NCBI GenBank assembly: GCA_046349635.1
Contig: JAXMBX010000055.1
Location: 1 to 32,891 of the forward strand
Direction: 5' to 3'
Origin: JAXMBX01 sp046349635
Lineage (GTDB): Bacteria; Planctomycetota; Planctomycetia; Planctomycetales; Planctomycetaceae
Length of the DNA stretch: 32,891 bases
The translations under genes and the position numbers were made by a program. Each line of letters starts with the position of its first letter. Positions within the stretch are counted from its first letter, which is position 1. Under the pieces are notes generated by a model that did not search any database, was not told the DNA's origin, and saw only the letters and a list, made by a program, of their open reading frames with translations. Positions 7,568 through 17,253 of the stretch are shown here, piece after piece.

Positions 7568-10342
7568 ATGCGGTTATTCCAATCACTTTCATCTCGCGTT
7601 TCCCGCCATTGGAAAGAGCGGATATTGCGTGCCGTCTGGCTGGCGCTCCCGTTGTTATTGGGGGGCCACCTGGTTCTGGTGTTGATTGCCGTTCGGACCG
7701 AGGACCAGATGGTCCAGCAGAGTCTGCAGGGAAAACTGGACCAGAGCGTTGACAACCTCAGTGCATGGATCACGGGCCAGCTTCAGACCGCTCAAGTCTG
7801 GTCGTGCGACGGTGATCTGTGGCAAGTGTTCAGCGACGGCGAGACCGAGCACCAGGTGCGCGGACATGGTTTTGACGGCATTGTGAACAGGTTAAACCTG
7901 CTCTGCCAGGATCGGGGGTATGCCGGTTATCTGCTGTTGAGTCCGCATGCGGATGTCCGGGCGAATTCGCTCAAGGGAAGCACCGGCCAACAATCCTTAT
8001 CGCAGCTTCCTGTCCGTTACAAAGAACGGATTCAGAAGGGGGAACCAGTCTTCGTTCCCCCGTTTGACGTCACCTCATCAGGAGCAAAGGATGAGACAGG
8101 TACTCCTCCCCGCCTGGTAATTCTATGCACGTTCCCTGTGCGAAATCCCAAGCATGAAGTCGTGGGTCATCTTGGGTTCTGGATTTCACCGGACGGGGAA
8201 TTCTCTCGGGTATTACAGGGGAGCAACGATCCGAGTCGGATGACGGAGACCTACGCGGTGGACGGGGAGGGGAGACTCGTCTCCACCGTGAACCGTACGG
8301 ATCAAGGAGGAGGAACAGGATCTCTGTCGCTGATTCCTGGATTGACGCAACTCGCCTGGTTGGGAAGGGCCTTGCGACGGCGCGGGATGGGAGTTCAGAC
8401 CGGTCCGTATCAGGGGCTTTACGGTGAAAGTGCGGTGGGAGCCTGGCGCTGGTTGCCGCAATGGAACCTGGGAGTGATTCACGAAGAGGATGCCTCGGTC
8501 ACATTGGCGACATTCAATCGGCTGAAATGGCTGTTGTGCTTCGAGCTCCTCATCACGGTCGTTGTAATCTGCAACTACGGCTGGGTGAGATATCCGGGTC
8601 GGCCGACAACCAGTCCGGCCGCGCTGGTAGAGATGACTGGCGTCAGTACTTCCGCCCGTCACGAATCCAGTATCGAACAGTTGGCAGATCATCTGCCTGC
8701 GGTCATTTTCCGGGTCATCGAGAGGGGGCCGGAGGATTACCAACTGCAATACGTCAGTCGGGGGGTGGAGCGGTACATTCCCGTGACCTGCGAGGAGTTA
8801 CTTAAGAATCCGAAGCTGCTCCTGGACTTTGTCTATCCCGCGGATGCCAAACTGCTGGTGATGACGCTGGCGAAGTCGTTGCGCGAACGGACAGCGTGGA
8901 ATTTCGAAGGACGTCTGGCAGCAAACGGGGAGGTCGGGACATTCTGGTTCCGGGGTGAATGGCGACCGATGTCCACCTCCAACGGGCAGCCCGTCTATTG
9001 CGGGATGATGTGGGACATCTCCAACCTGAAACGGGATGAAGCGGTCATTGTGAAGTACGCCCAGGAAGTGGAGATCGCGCGGGGCCGGGCGGATGACCAG
9101 GCGATGCAATTAGCATTGCAGGCGGAGGAACTGACCAGCATCCGTCAGCAGGTGGAGCAGGCCTTCCGCGCGAAAAGCGAATTCCTGACGAACATGAGCC
9201 ACGAAATCCGGACTCCCATGACAGCCATCATGGGATATCTGGAAGTGATTCAAAACGAGACTCAGAACAATGCGGGAGTGAACGACGCGGTTCACACGAT
9301 CCGTCAGAATGCGGAGAACCTCCTCTGGTTGATCGACAACCTGCTCGATCTCGCGAACCTGGAATCGAAGCAAACGGGGATCTCCATCTCCCATGTTCCG
9401 CTGTTGCCCATTCTCAAGGACGTGGCGGATGGGATGCAGATCGCGCTGCCGAAGACGAAACAGTTGCATTTTTGCATTGAGTGCCCCAACCCTCTCCCTG
9501 AGATCATTGAGTCCGATCCGCTCCGTTTGAAGCAGTTGCTGAAGCACCTGTTGCACAACGCGATCAAATTCACGGAGGCGGGTGTGATTCGGTTGAGAAT
9601 TACGCCGGCCCGCCTTGAGAACGGCGAATGCTGGCTGGAATTCGAGGTCATCGATACGGGAATCGGAATGTCCCAGGATCAGATCCAACGGGCATTTGAA
9701 CCGTTCTACCAGAGTGATTCCTCGTTGACGCGGCGCTATGGAGGGATCGGTCTGGGGTTGGGAATCTGCCATCGCGTCGTGACGCTTCTGGGAGGGACGA
9801 TTCAATTCGAATCGCAACTGGGCGCAGGGTCCCGAGTATCCTTCCGGATCCCCGTAGGCGACACGCGGAACACCCGGTTTGTGAACGGTTTGGAATATTG
9901 CATCGCCACAAATCTGCTGTATGGCGAAACACAGTCGTCCGTTCCAGCACCGAAGTTGCGCGTGCTGCTGGTCGAGGACGGGGTCGACAATCAGCGGGTG
10001 ATCTCCTACGTGCTGAAAAAAGGGGGGATTGAAGTCGACGTGGCAGACAACGGGCAGATCGGCGTGGATAAGGCGCTGGAAGCATTGGCAGTGGGGACCC
10101 CGTACCAGGTGATCCTGATGGATATGCAGATGCCCGTGATGGACGGTTATCAGGCGACGCGGATTCTGAAAGATTCCCACTATCCGGCAGCAATTATTGC
10201 CGTCACCGCACACACGCTTTCCGGAGACCGGGAGAAATGCCTGCTGGCCGGTTGCGACGAATACCTCCCGAAGCCGATTGAGCGGGAACAACTGCTGAAG
10301 GTCGTGCGGTACTTCGGAAACCACGTTCCCACAACGGCATAA
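7568..10342 (+). CDS. Membrane-bound hybrid sensor histidine kinase (PAS-HisKA-HATPase-REC)
   Basis: This 924-residue protein (from ATG 7568) is a hybrid sensor kinase. In order: transmembrane helix about 22-42; a periplasmic sensor region about 43-318 of Cache-like size; a second helix about 319-340; a PAS fold about 365-490; a short coiled coil; HisKA with phospho-acceptor His545 in NMSHEIRTPM; a HATPase domain with HNAIKFTEAG, DTGIGM and GLGLGI boxes; and a C-terminal receiver about 796-918 with phospho-acceptor Asp852 in LMDMQMPVMDG and the conserved Lys in LPKPIE. The frame is open back to ATG 7430, with another ATG at 7538. None of the three starts has a strong ribosome-binding site, and the extra N-terminal residues look non-protein-like. 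No HPt domain or partner regulator is adjacent, so the output must act through a distant phosphotransfer protein. Confidence 0.9.
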   Translation: MRLFQSLSSRVSRHWKERILRAVWLALPLLLGGHLVLVLIAVRTEDQMVQQSLQGKLDQSVDNLSAWITGQLQTAQVWSCDGDLWQVFSDGETEHQVRGHGFDGIVNRLNLLCQDRGYAGYLLLSPHADVRANSLKGSTGQQSLSQLPVRYKERIQKGEPVFVPPFDVTSSGAKDETGTPPRLVILCTFPVRNPKHEVVGHLGFWISPDGEFSRVLQGSNDPSRMTETYAVDGEGRLVSTVNRTDQGGGTGSLSLIPGLTQLAWLGRALRRRGMGVQTGPYQGLYGESAVGAWRWLPQWNLGVIHEEDASVTLATFNRLKWLLCFELLITVVVICNYGWVRYPGRPTTSPAALVEMTGVSTSARHESSIEQLADHLPAVIFRVIERGPEDYQLQYVSRGVERYIPVTCEELLKNPKLLLDFVYPADAKLLVMTLAKSLRERTAWNFEGRLAANGEVGTFWFRGEWRPMSTSNGQPVYCGMMWDISNLKRDEAVIVKYAQEVEIARGRADDQAMQLALQAEELTSIRQQVEQAFRAKSEFLTNMSHEIRTPMTAIMGYLEVIQNETQNNAGVNDAVHTIRQNAENLLWLIDNLLDLANLESKQTGISISHVPLLPILKDVADGMQIALPKTKQLHFCIECPNPLPEIIESDPLRLKQLLKHLLHNAIKFTEAGVIRLRITPARLENGECWLEFEVIDTGIGMSQDQIQRAFEPFYQSDSSLTRRYGGIGLGLGICHRVVTLLGGTIQFESQLGAGSRVSFRIPVGDTRNTRFVNGLEYCIATNLLYGETQSSVPAPKLRVLLVEDGVDNQRVISYVLKKGGIEVDVADNGQIGVDKALEALAVGTPYQVILMDMQMPVMDGYQATRILKDSHYPAAIIAVTAHTLSGDREKCLLAGCDEYLPKPIEREQLLKVVRYFGNHVPTTA

Positions 10343-10477
10343 CCGTCGATTGACGGGCGATCAACCCTCTTCGGAACGCGGAATTTCGGGTAAGGAATTC
10401 CCCTGAGGCGGTGTCCATACAGGGAAAGAGGCTTGCCCTGCGGAAGGGTTCGACCCGAGAATGGAGAGACCTTCCTC

Positions 10478-13400
10478 ATGCCCCGGAAATGGGGTCTCTC
10501 CATGTCGAAATCACGCAGGCGAGGTGTGAACGTGCGCTGTCGCGGTTTATCGGGCTTTCAAGGGCTGTCTGCGGTTGTTTGTTGGCTGACACTGGCCATG
10601 TCACACTCCCACGCCTCCGATGAGGCGGGGAAGAAATTGTTTGATAGTCAGGTGAAGCGGATCCTGACGGAAAGCTGCCTGAAGTGCCACGGAGGGGAAA
10701 GCGTCAAAGGTGGGCTGGATCTGAGCAGCCGGTCCGGGCTGCTGCATGAAGGGGACAACGGCCCCGCGATCGAGTTGGGGAAGGGGGATGAAAGCCGTCT
10801 GTATCGGCTGACCGCTCATCTGGAGCAGCCTCACATGCCCCATAAGCTCCCCAAGCTGGACGACGCTTCCATCAAGGCGATCAAGGATTGGATCGACGCC
10901 GGGGCTCCGTATACTTCGGACCTGATCGACAAGAACCGGACAACGCGCCCGGCTGGTGGGGCGACCGAGAAAGACAAGCAGTTCTGGAGTTTCAAGCCGC
11001 TGGTTCGGGCAGAGCCTCCCAGTGTCAAGCCGGGAGAATTTCACAACTGGCCACGGACACCCATCGACTATTTCGTGCAGGCGAAACTTGAATCGCTCAA
11101 GATGCACCCGAATCCGCTCGTGACGGACCGGTACGTACTGATTCGACGGGTGTATCTGGATGCCTTGGGGATTCCACCGACGTCCGAAGAAATCTCGCAG
11201 TTTCTGAACGACACCTCGACGGATGCCTATGAAAAGCTGGTGGACCGCGTCCTGGCGAGTCCACATTACGGAGAACGGTGGGGACGCCACTGGCTCGATC
11301 TGGCCCGGTATGCGGAAAGCCACGGCTACGAGCAGGACTACGACCGGCCAACGGCTTATCACTATCGCGATTTTGTCATCAAGGCGCTGAACAGCGATAT
11401 GCCCTACGACCAGTTTGTCCGCTGGCAGATCGCAGGTGACGAACTGGAACCGGACAATCCACTCGCACTCATGGCAACGGGTTTTCTGGGGGCGGGGACG
11501 CACGCGACACAGATCACCGCGAACCAGGTGGAGAAGGAACGCTACGACGAACTGGATGACATGGGAGGGACGATCGGCACGGCGATGCTGGGGCTCACCG
11601 TAGCCTGTGCGCGTTGCCACGACCACAAGTTCGACCCGATTTCGCAGGAGGATTACTACCGGTTCATCGCGACCTTTACCACGACGGTCCGAAGCGATAT
11701 GGAGATTGAGATCAACCGGGATAAATACCGCGATGCGATAACGCACTTCGAAAAGGATCATGCACCGCTGACGGGGGCATTGGAGAACTACCGCAAGAAT
11801 GTTCTGCCGGAGCGCGTCTCCAAATGGCTGGCAAGCAAACCAAGTACACCCAAGCCAGATTGGTTGATCATCAAACCGACGAGTTTGAAATCCTCGGGCG
11901 GCGGCGAATTCGTCCCGTTGGATGATGGTTCTGCGCTGGTTAAAGGGAAGAACGGGGTTCAGGATTCGTACACGATCACACTGGAAGTCGGTCCGGGAAA
12001 GATCACCGCCTTGAGACTGGAGACGCTGGCGGACGATAGTCTGCCCATGGGGGGGCCGGGACGTGGACCGACAGGGAATTTTGCGTTGTCGCAATTTAGC
12101 GCCAGCTTTGCAACGAAGGCGAAGCCGAAGGAAGGAAAAGGGCTGAAGCTGGGGAAACCGACAGCGGACTTCGAGCAGGTGGGGATGGGGGCTGCCGGAG
12201 TGGTGGATACCGAGGCCGCGACGGCGTGGGGGATCGCTCCCCGGACCGGTGAGAATCATGCGCTCGTGCTTCCCTTGGAAACGGCGTTGGAGATCACGGA
12301 GCCGGGAACGGTAACGGTTTCGCTCAGTTTCACGAAGAGTGCCCAGCACGGGATTGGTCGGTTGAGGATTTCGGTGACCGATGCCGCTCCTGTCCCCGGG
12401 TGGGATGGAACAACTCTCACGGAACAACAATTGAAACTCCTGGCGGAGGGGATTCAAAAACCCGCAGGGGAGCAAACCCAGGAGCAGAAAAAGGCCATCT
12501 CGGATTGGGTATTGGGACAGGATGCGGAAGGGCGTGAACTGGTCCGGAAGATCCAGGAGCATGTGCGCAAAAAGCCGCGCAAAGATCTCGTGACGGCGAT
12601 GATCTGCAGCGAGGGTGTCCCCGCAATCAGGCTGCACACGCAGGGGGGGGACTTCCTGGAAAAAACCTACTTCCTGAAGCGGGGCAATCCGAACCAGAAG
12701 GAGGGAGAGGCGACAGCCGGTTTCCTGAAGGTGTTGATGAATTCACCGGAGGGCGAGAAACACTGGCAGGTGGAACCCCCCAAGGGATGGAAGACCTCCT
12801 ATCGACGACGTGGCCTGGCGAACTGGATTACCGATACGAAAGACGGGGCGGGAAATCTGCTGGCCCGGGTGATTGTGAACCGGATGTGGCAGCATCACTT
12901 CGGGCGCGGCATCGTGGCCACTCCAAGCGATTTCGGCGCGCAGGGGGAACGCCCCACCCATCCGGAACTGCTGGACTGGCTGGCGAGTGAATTGATCCGC
13001 CAGAACTGGAAACTCAAACCGATTCACAAGCTGATGATGACCAGCGCGGTTTATCAACAGACCGGGAAGATCGGGCCGACGCGGCAGAAACTGGATCCCA
13101 CGGTGATTTACTATTGGCGGAGACCGTTGATGCGGCTGGAGGGGGAGGCGATCCGGGACCAGATGCTGGCACTGAGCGGCGCGTGGGATCAGACGCCATT
13201 CGGGCCGGGGAGCCTGGATGAAGGTCAAAAGCGCCGCAGCGTGTACTTCACCATCAAACGGAGCCAGCTGATACCGATGATGGTGCTATTCGACGGCCCG
13301 GATACTTTGCAGGGTCTGGGACAGCGGGCCACGACCACCGTGGCGCCGCAGGCGCTCGCGATGTTGAACAACAAACAGGTCCGAAACTATGCGCTGGGTT

Positions 13401-13636
13401 TCGCGCAACGATTACTGGCAGCGAATAAAACTCCTCACGATACTTTGCAGCGGGCGTACCTGGAGGCGCTTGCACGAGAGGCGACACCGGAAGAAGAGCA
13501 GCAGGATCTGGCCTTTATTGAAATCCAGAGACAGCAGCACACGAAGACCAGCGGTGCGATGACGGCCGAAGAACTGGCGTGGGGAGATTTCTGCCAGGCG
13601 TTGTTCTGCTCGAATGAATTCATTTACGTTCCGTGA
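10478..13636 (+). CDS. PSCyt1-DUF1549-DUF1553 planctomycete cytochrome c protein (long form)
   Basis: This product of about 1052 residues belongs to the large planctomycete family of exported multi-domain c-type cytochrome-like proteins. Start ATG 10478 follows a good GGAGAGA site; ATG 10502 is an alternative closer to the signal peptide. After an Arg-rich leader and hydrophobic segment, cleavage is likely near SHSHA. The PSCyt1 haem motif CLKCH starts at residue 67, with MPHKLPKLDD downstream. DUF1549 covers about 195-410 and holds a second CxxCH (CARCH, Cys377) followed by DHKFDPIS. A beta-rich insert of about 350 residues follows. DUF1553 begins near 777 with the hallmark NRMWQHHFGRGIV. 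The insert makes it longer than the copy at 23234-25762. It probably acts in the periplasm with the DUF1501 partner 22 bp downstream. Biochemical function is not established. Confidence 0.93.
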   Translation: MPRKWGLSMSKSRRRGVNVRCRGLSGFQGLSAVVCWLTLAMSHSHASDEAGKKLFDSQVKRILTESCLKCHGGESVKGGLDLSSRSGLLHEGDNGPAIELGKGDESRLYRLTAHLEQPHMPHKLPKLDDASIKAIKDWIDAGAPYTSDLIDKNRTTRPAGGATEKDKQFWSFKPLVRAEPPSVKPGEFHNWPRTPIDYFVQAKLESLKMHPNPLVTDRYVLIRRVYLDALGIPPTSEEISQFLNDTSTDAYEKLVDRVLASPHYGERWGRHWLDLARYAESHGYEQDYDRPTAYHYRDFVIKALNSDMPYDQFVRWQIAGDELEPDNPLALMATGFLGAGTHATQITANQVEKERYDELDDMGGTIGTAMLGLTVACARCHDHKFDPISQEDYYRFIATFTTTVRSDMEIEINRDKYRDAITHFEKDHAPLTGALENYRKNVLPERVSKWLASKPSTPKPDWLIIKPTSLKSSGGGEFVPLDDGSALVKGKNGVQDSYTITLEVGPGKITALRLETLADDSLPMGGPGRGPTGNFALSQFSASFATKAKPKEGKGLKLGKPTADFEQVGMGAAGVVDTEAATAWGIAPRTGENHALVLPLETALEITEPGTVTVSLSFTKSAQHGIGRLRISVTDAAPVPGWDGTTLTEQQLKLLAEGIQKPAGEQTQEQKKAISDWVLGQDAEGRELVRKIQEHVRKKPRKDLVTAMICSEGVPAIRLHTQGGDFLEKTYFLKRGNPNQKEGEATAGFLKVLMNSPEGEKHWQVEPPKGWKTSYRRRGLANWITDTKDGAGNLLARVIVNRMWQHHFGRGIVATPSDFGAQGERPTHPELLDWLASELIRQNWKLKPIHKLMMTSAVYQQTGKIGPTRQKLDPTVIYYWRRPLMRLEGEAIRDQMLALSGAWDQTPFGPGSLDEGQKRRSVYFTIKRSQLIPMMVLFDGPDTLQGLGQRATTTVAPQALAMLNNKQVRNYALGFAQRLLAANKTPHDTLQRAYLEALAREATPEEEQQDLAFIEIQRQQHTKTSGAMTAEELAWGDFCQALFCSNEFIYVP

Positions 13637-13658
13637 CGATGATTAAGGGATCGGTACG

Positions 13659-15140
13659 ATGACAATACGACCTGTGTTCACACAACCTCGTCTCCTGCAG
13701 GGGACGCGACGGGAATTTCTGGAACGGTCCGGGCACGGTCTGGGATGGCTGGCGCTCTCCCGGTTGCTGCCGTTGGCGGTTGCACACGGAGCGGAACTGA
13801 GTGTCCCTGCTAAACCGCAGTTGGCGATTAATCCGCTGGCACCTCACCCGCCGCATTTCCCTGCGAAGGCAAAGTCGGTGATCTGGGTGTTCAAGAACGG
13901 AGGACCGAGCCAGGTCGACACCTGGGACTACAAGCCCGAACTGACAAAGCGGGACGGCCAGGAACTGAAAGGATTCGACAAGAATACCGGTTTCTTCACG
14001 GACCAGGTGGGGCCACTGATGAAATCCCCGTTCAAGTTTTCGCAGCAGGGGAAGTGCGGGCGTTGGGTCTCGGAGATTTTCCCGCAACTGGGGAAGCACG
14101 TGGATGACATGGCGTTCATTCATTCCTGCTTCACGCACACAAACAATCACTCACCGGCGCTGTTCGAGATCAACACCGGTTTCAACCGGATGGGTTTTCC
14201 CTGCGTAGGGGCCTGGGTGACGTATGGATTGGGTTCGGAGAGCCAGAACCTGCCGGCCTTCGTGGTGATGTACGACACACTGGGGCGGGGTTTGCCGAAG
14301 GGACACGCCTCCAACTGGGGAACCGGGTTCCTGCCGGGCGTGTTCCAGGGGACTGCCCTCAATGCTCAAGGTTCCCCCATCAACAATCTGGAGCGAAGCG
14401 GGGATCTGACCGATGCGGAACAGCGGGCACAACTGGATCTCATTTCCCGGATGAACAAGCGGCATCAACTGGGACATCCCCAGGATGCGGAACTGGCGGC
14501 CCGGATCGAGAGTTTTGAACTGGCGTACCGGATGCAGATGGCCTCTCCCGAAGCCCTCGACCTGCAGAAGGAATCGCAGGAGACGCAAAAGCTGTATGGG
14601 CTGGATAATCCCAAGTGTACGCACTTCGCGAAACAATGCCTGATCGCCCGCCGGATGGTGGAGCGGGGAGTCCGCTTCGTACAGATCTACAGTGGAGGGA
14701 TGGAGACCGAACGGAGCTGGGACGGTCATGCGGACATCGAAAAAAATCACCGGGGATTTGCCGCGGAAACCGACACCCCCATCGCGGGGCTGTTGACCGA
14801 CTTGAAAGCCCGGGGGCTGATGGATTCGACGCTGGTGATCTGCAACGGGGAATTCGGAAGGTTACCCATCGTGCAGAAGGGTGGCACGGGGCGCGATCAC
14901 AATCCGCACGCGTTTACGACCTGGATGTTCGGAGGTGGAGTGAAAGCAGGAACTGCGTACGGCGAGACGGACGAGATCGGCTACAAGGCGACGGTCAATC
15001 GGGTGAGCATCAACGACCTGCACGCGACAATCCTGCATCTGCTGGGGTTGAACCATGAGAAGCTGACGTACCGTTACAACGGGCGGGATTTCCGCCTGAC
15101 AGACGTGGCGGGACGGGTGGTGGAAGAAATCTTGGCGTGA
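13659..15140 (+). CDS. DUF1501 family protein, Tat-exported
   Basis: A 493-residue DUF1501 protein; the family is distantly related to alkaline phosphatase/sulfatase-fold enzymes and is nearly always encoded next to PSCyt/DUF1553 genes. Start ATG 13659 has an AAGGGA site upstream and lies 22 bp after the partner stop codon, so the two are co-transcribed. The N-terminus carries a twin-arginine motif (TRREFLERSG, Arg17-Arg18) followed by a hydrophobic stretch, which indicates folded export. Family signatures visible are VFKNGGPSQVDTWDYKP near residue 75, NGEFGRLP near 400, GRDHNPHAFTTWMFGGG near 415 and LHATILHLLGLNHEKL near the end. Its stop codon (15138-15140) sits two bases from the end of a truncated gene remnant on the opposite strand. 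Confidence 0.94.
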   Translation: MTIRPVFTQPRLLQGTRREFLERSGHGLGWLALSRLLPLAVAHGAELSVPAKPQLAINPLAPHPPHFPAKAKSVIWVFKNGGPSQVDTWDYKPELTKRDGQELKGFDKNTGFFTDQVGPLMKSPFKFSQQGKCGRWVSEIFPQLGKHVDDMAFIHSCFTHTNNHSPALFEINTGFNRMGFPCVGAWVTYGLGSESQNLPAFVVMYDTLGRGLPKGHASNWGTGFLPGVFQGTALNAQGSPINNLERSGDLTDAEQRAQLDLISRMNKRHQLGHPQDAELAARIESFELAYRMQMASPEALDLQKESQETQKLYGLDNPKCTHFAKQCLIARRMVERGVRFVQIYSGGMETERSWDGHADIEKNHRGFAAETDTPIAGLLTDLKARGLMDSTLVICNGEFGRLPIVQKGGTGRDHNPHAFTTWMFGGGVKAGTAYGETDEIGYKATVNRVSINDLHATILHLLGLNHEKLTYRYNGRDFRLTDVAGRVVEEILA

Positions 15141-15142
15141 TC

Positions 15143-15355
15143 GCCGAGAATGCCTGTGACCGTGAATCCGGCCGCATGCATCCCGTCCAGGGCCTCATTG
15201 TAGCTCCACCGCATCCAGGGACGATTGAAGCAGCCGTTGTGCGTCGTTGGGAGCGGGATTTCGGCGGTGTGAGCCGGAACAGACCGACCAGACAGGCCCC
15301 ATGCTGAAATACCCTGCAGGGCATCTCGAAGCCAGTCGCGGCGGGAGTGAACCAT
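15143..15355 (-). pseudogene. Truncated remnant: Tat-exported sugar phosphate isomerase/epimerase, N-terminus only
   Basis: Reading from ATG 15355 on the minus strand gives about 71 residues of plausible protein: a twin-arginine signal (HSRRDWLRDAL, hydrophobic run, AHTA) and then NGCFNRPWMRWSYNEALDGM followed by HAAGFTVTGILG. This matches the start of the xylose-isomerase-like TIM-barrel family (sugar phosphate isomerase/epimerase) that planctomycetes export by Tat. A GGGTGAG ribosome-binding site is present, and the start lies 14 bp after the stop of the upstream membrane-protein gene, so it was once in that operon. The resemblance stops at about base 15143, next to the stop codon of the opposing DUF1501 gene. 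Beyond that the frame simply reads the antisense of DUF1501 and ends at 15074. The remaining roughly 200 residues of the family are missing, most simply by deletion. Confidence 0.66.
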
Positions 15356-15369
15356 GTTCTCACCCGACT

Positions 15370-17169
15370 CTACAGGCTGGTTTTCAGGCTGTCGGGTTCG
15401 CTCACGAATCCGGTGAAGCGGATGGTTCGGGTGGGGCGGACCCGGACCTCGAAGTGGTCAACTTCACCGGGCTTGACGTCATAGAACGCTTCGTGGTGCC
15501 GACGGTGCCGCAGCACCCCATCCATCGCGGGGAGGTGAATCGGAGGGGGATAGCAATGCTGCACCCTCTTTCCCGCCTTGGTGATCAGTACCAGACTCGA
15601 TTCCTCATTGGTCTGCAAACGCCAGTTCGCGGCGACGTCGATGATATTTCGATTCGAGAACTGGGGTACGCTCTGGCCGATGCGAATTTCACGTTCGGAC
15701 AGGAGAACTCGCTCAGAGGCACGAGCATTTCCCAGGACTTTCCAGTCTCCGTAACCCAGGGCCAGTTCAAGTCCTTGTCCTTTGCCCTCCGGGTCGGCTC
15801 GCACGGGGAGCGCGCCAAACTGGACTTCCACGCCCGAGTCACTGAAATTGCCTTCTTTCCAGGCCTGGTTCCAGAGAAGTCCCACGTTGTTGACCGTACG
15901 AGTCGAGTAGTCGGGGATGATCTCTGAGAAATCAATCGGACTGAGATGATTCGATTTGCGACCCGGATAACTGACGTACACCAGTCCTATGAGAGTGCCG
16001 CGATAGCGGAACGTGGTGATGAGATGGTCGCGGATCTCGCGGGCCAGATTGACGGGAGTGCCGACCGGGGTCCAGAAGGTGCGGGGGAATTTATCCGGCT
16101 GAGCAAGCGCCAGCAATGTCACCTGCGTCCCATCCGGAAGAGCCTGGGTCCAAGGCTGGGGGAGAGGATTAGGCCGGAGAGGGGCTTTTGAGGAGAAATC
16201 ATTGATTTTCTGGATCGTCTTGGTGACGAACGCGGGGCCCCCATCAATCCAGTGCCGGGGGGTGTTCAGTTTGACGCCGATCAAGTCGAGGCTTTCCGCC
16301 GTGGGGAGGTCATACCGCTCACAAACGGTGATGAGGACGGGAGTCTTTTTGACTTCAGGGAAGCGATTGATCATGAAGACGACATCCCCCGGCTTCAGCC
16401 ATTCATCCCACCCGAAGGGGACCGAGATGAACTGCCCGCGCGATGGATCATCGGCATGGCTGAGTCCTTGACCGTTGAACCGGACCTGGCCTCCGTAAAG
16501 GTGCATGCGAATCCGGTTCGCTGACGGATCCGGGCTGAGGGCATACATCCCGCTGGCGGTCAGGTTCACCCCGGGGGGAAGGTCAGGGTTGCCGTCATTG
16601 TCGATACAGCCCGAGACGAGAATTCCCTGATCTCTGGGGCCTGTGTTCCACTCAAACAGGGAACTGAGGCGGTCTTTGAACTGAGGTTTTCGGCCGTTGA
16701 GCAGCCCGGATTGTCCTGCCACCTGTTTCCAGTGCAGTTCCCGGGAAGTACAGGTGCCATGGTTCTTGGTGGCCATGCTCACAAATTGCCGCAGCAGTTC
16801 ACTGGATCCGCGGTAGCAGGCGGTATCCGTGATCGGGTCGGAAGTTGCCTTGAGGCGGTCGCGCTGCATCCGCCAGCGGCGAAGAGAATCGGTCGGCTCG
16901 ACTCCATCCGGCAGAGTATCGATCATCTCCACCAAGGTAAAATTCCTGACCAGCTTCGCGGCGGTCTCTTCGTCCACCATCGCCTGCCAGTTGAAGAGGA
17001 AGACGTCGTCCGTCATCTTCGGCTCTGGGCGGAAGAGCAGGACGCTCAAGACCGCCACGCCCACAAGAAGCAGCGTCGCCAATCCTCCCCAGATCCATTT
17101 CCGCAGGGAATTCTTCCTGGGAGGGAGAGCCGGAGAAACCGGGGTTGTTTCAGGTGTGATTTCGGGCAT
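15370..17169 (-). CDS. Large single-anchor membrane protein of unknown function
   Basis: This 599-residue protein starts at ATG 17169, which follows GGGGAGGAG at 8-nt spacing. An upstream in-frame start at 17205 would add 12 residues and is less likely. A Pro-rich cytoplasmic head (1-23) precedes one transmembrane helix (about 24-46), and the remaining 550 residues should be extracytoplasmic. They contain no haem, zinc-hydrolase or sulfatase motif that I recognise. Segments such as SGCIDNDGNPDLPPGVNLT and YDVKPGEVDHFEVRVRPTR suggest beta-rich folds. Several cysteines (ACYRGSS, HGTCTSRE, SGCIDND) could form disulfides. It lies downstream of argG on the same strand with an 84-bp gap, and the isomerase remnant follows it. 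Probably planctomycete-restricted; function unknown. Confidence 0.82.
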   Translation of the reverse strand: MPEITPETTPVSPALPPRKNSLRKWIWGGLATLLLVGVAVLSVLLFRPEPKMTDDVFLFNWQAMVDEETAAKLVRNFTLVEMIDTLPDGVEPTDSLRRWRMQRDRLKATSDPITDTACYRGSSELLRQFVSMATKNHGTCTSRELHWKQVAGQSGLLNGRKPQFKDRLSSLFEWNTGPRDQGILVSGCIDNDGNPDLPPGVNLTASGMYALSPDPSANRIRMHLYGGQVRFNGQGLSHADDPSRGQFISVPFGWDEWLKPGDVVFMINRFPEVKKTPVLITVCERYDLPTAESLDLIGVKLNTPRHWIDGGPAFVTKTIQKINDFSSKAPLRPNPLPQPWTQALPDGTQVTLLALAQPDKFPRTFWTPVGTPVNLAREIRDHLITTFRYRGTLIGLVYVSYPGRKSNHLSPIDFSEIIPDYSTRTVNNVGLLWNQAWKEGNFSDSGVEVQFGALPVRADPEGKGQGLELALGYGDWKVLGNARASERVLLSEREIRIGQSVPQFSNRNIIDVAANWRLQTNEESSLVLITKAGKRVQHCYPPPIHLPAMDGVLRHRRHHEAFYDVKPGEVDHFEVRVRPTRTIRFTGFVSEPDSLKTSL

Positions 17170-17253
17170 CGGACACGCTCCTCCCCGGCGGGGTGGAATT
17201 GACACTGGCGGCGAAATCGAAACGAGCGACGAAACTCACGGACAAAAACAGAC

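Noticed and set aside
10601..12637. 678-codon open frame antisense to the PSCyt gene
   Set aside because: The product is Arg/Pro/His-rich nonsense without domains, whereas the sense strand encodes clear haem and DUF1549 motifs.
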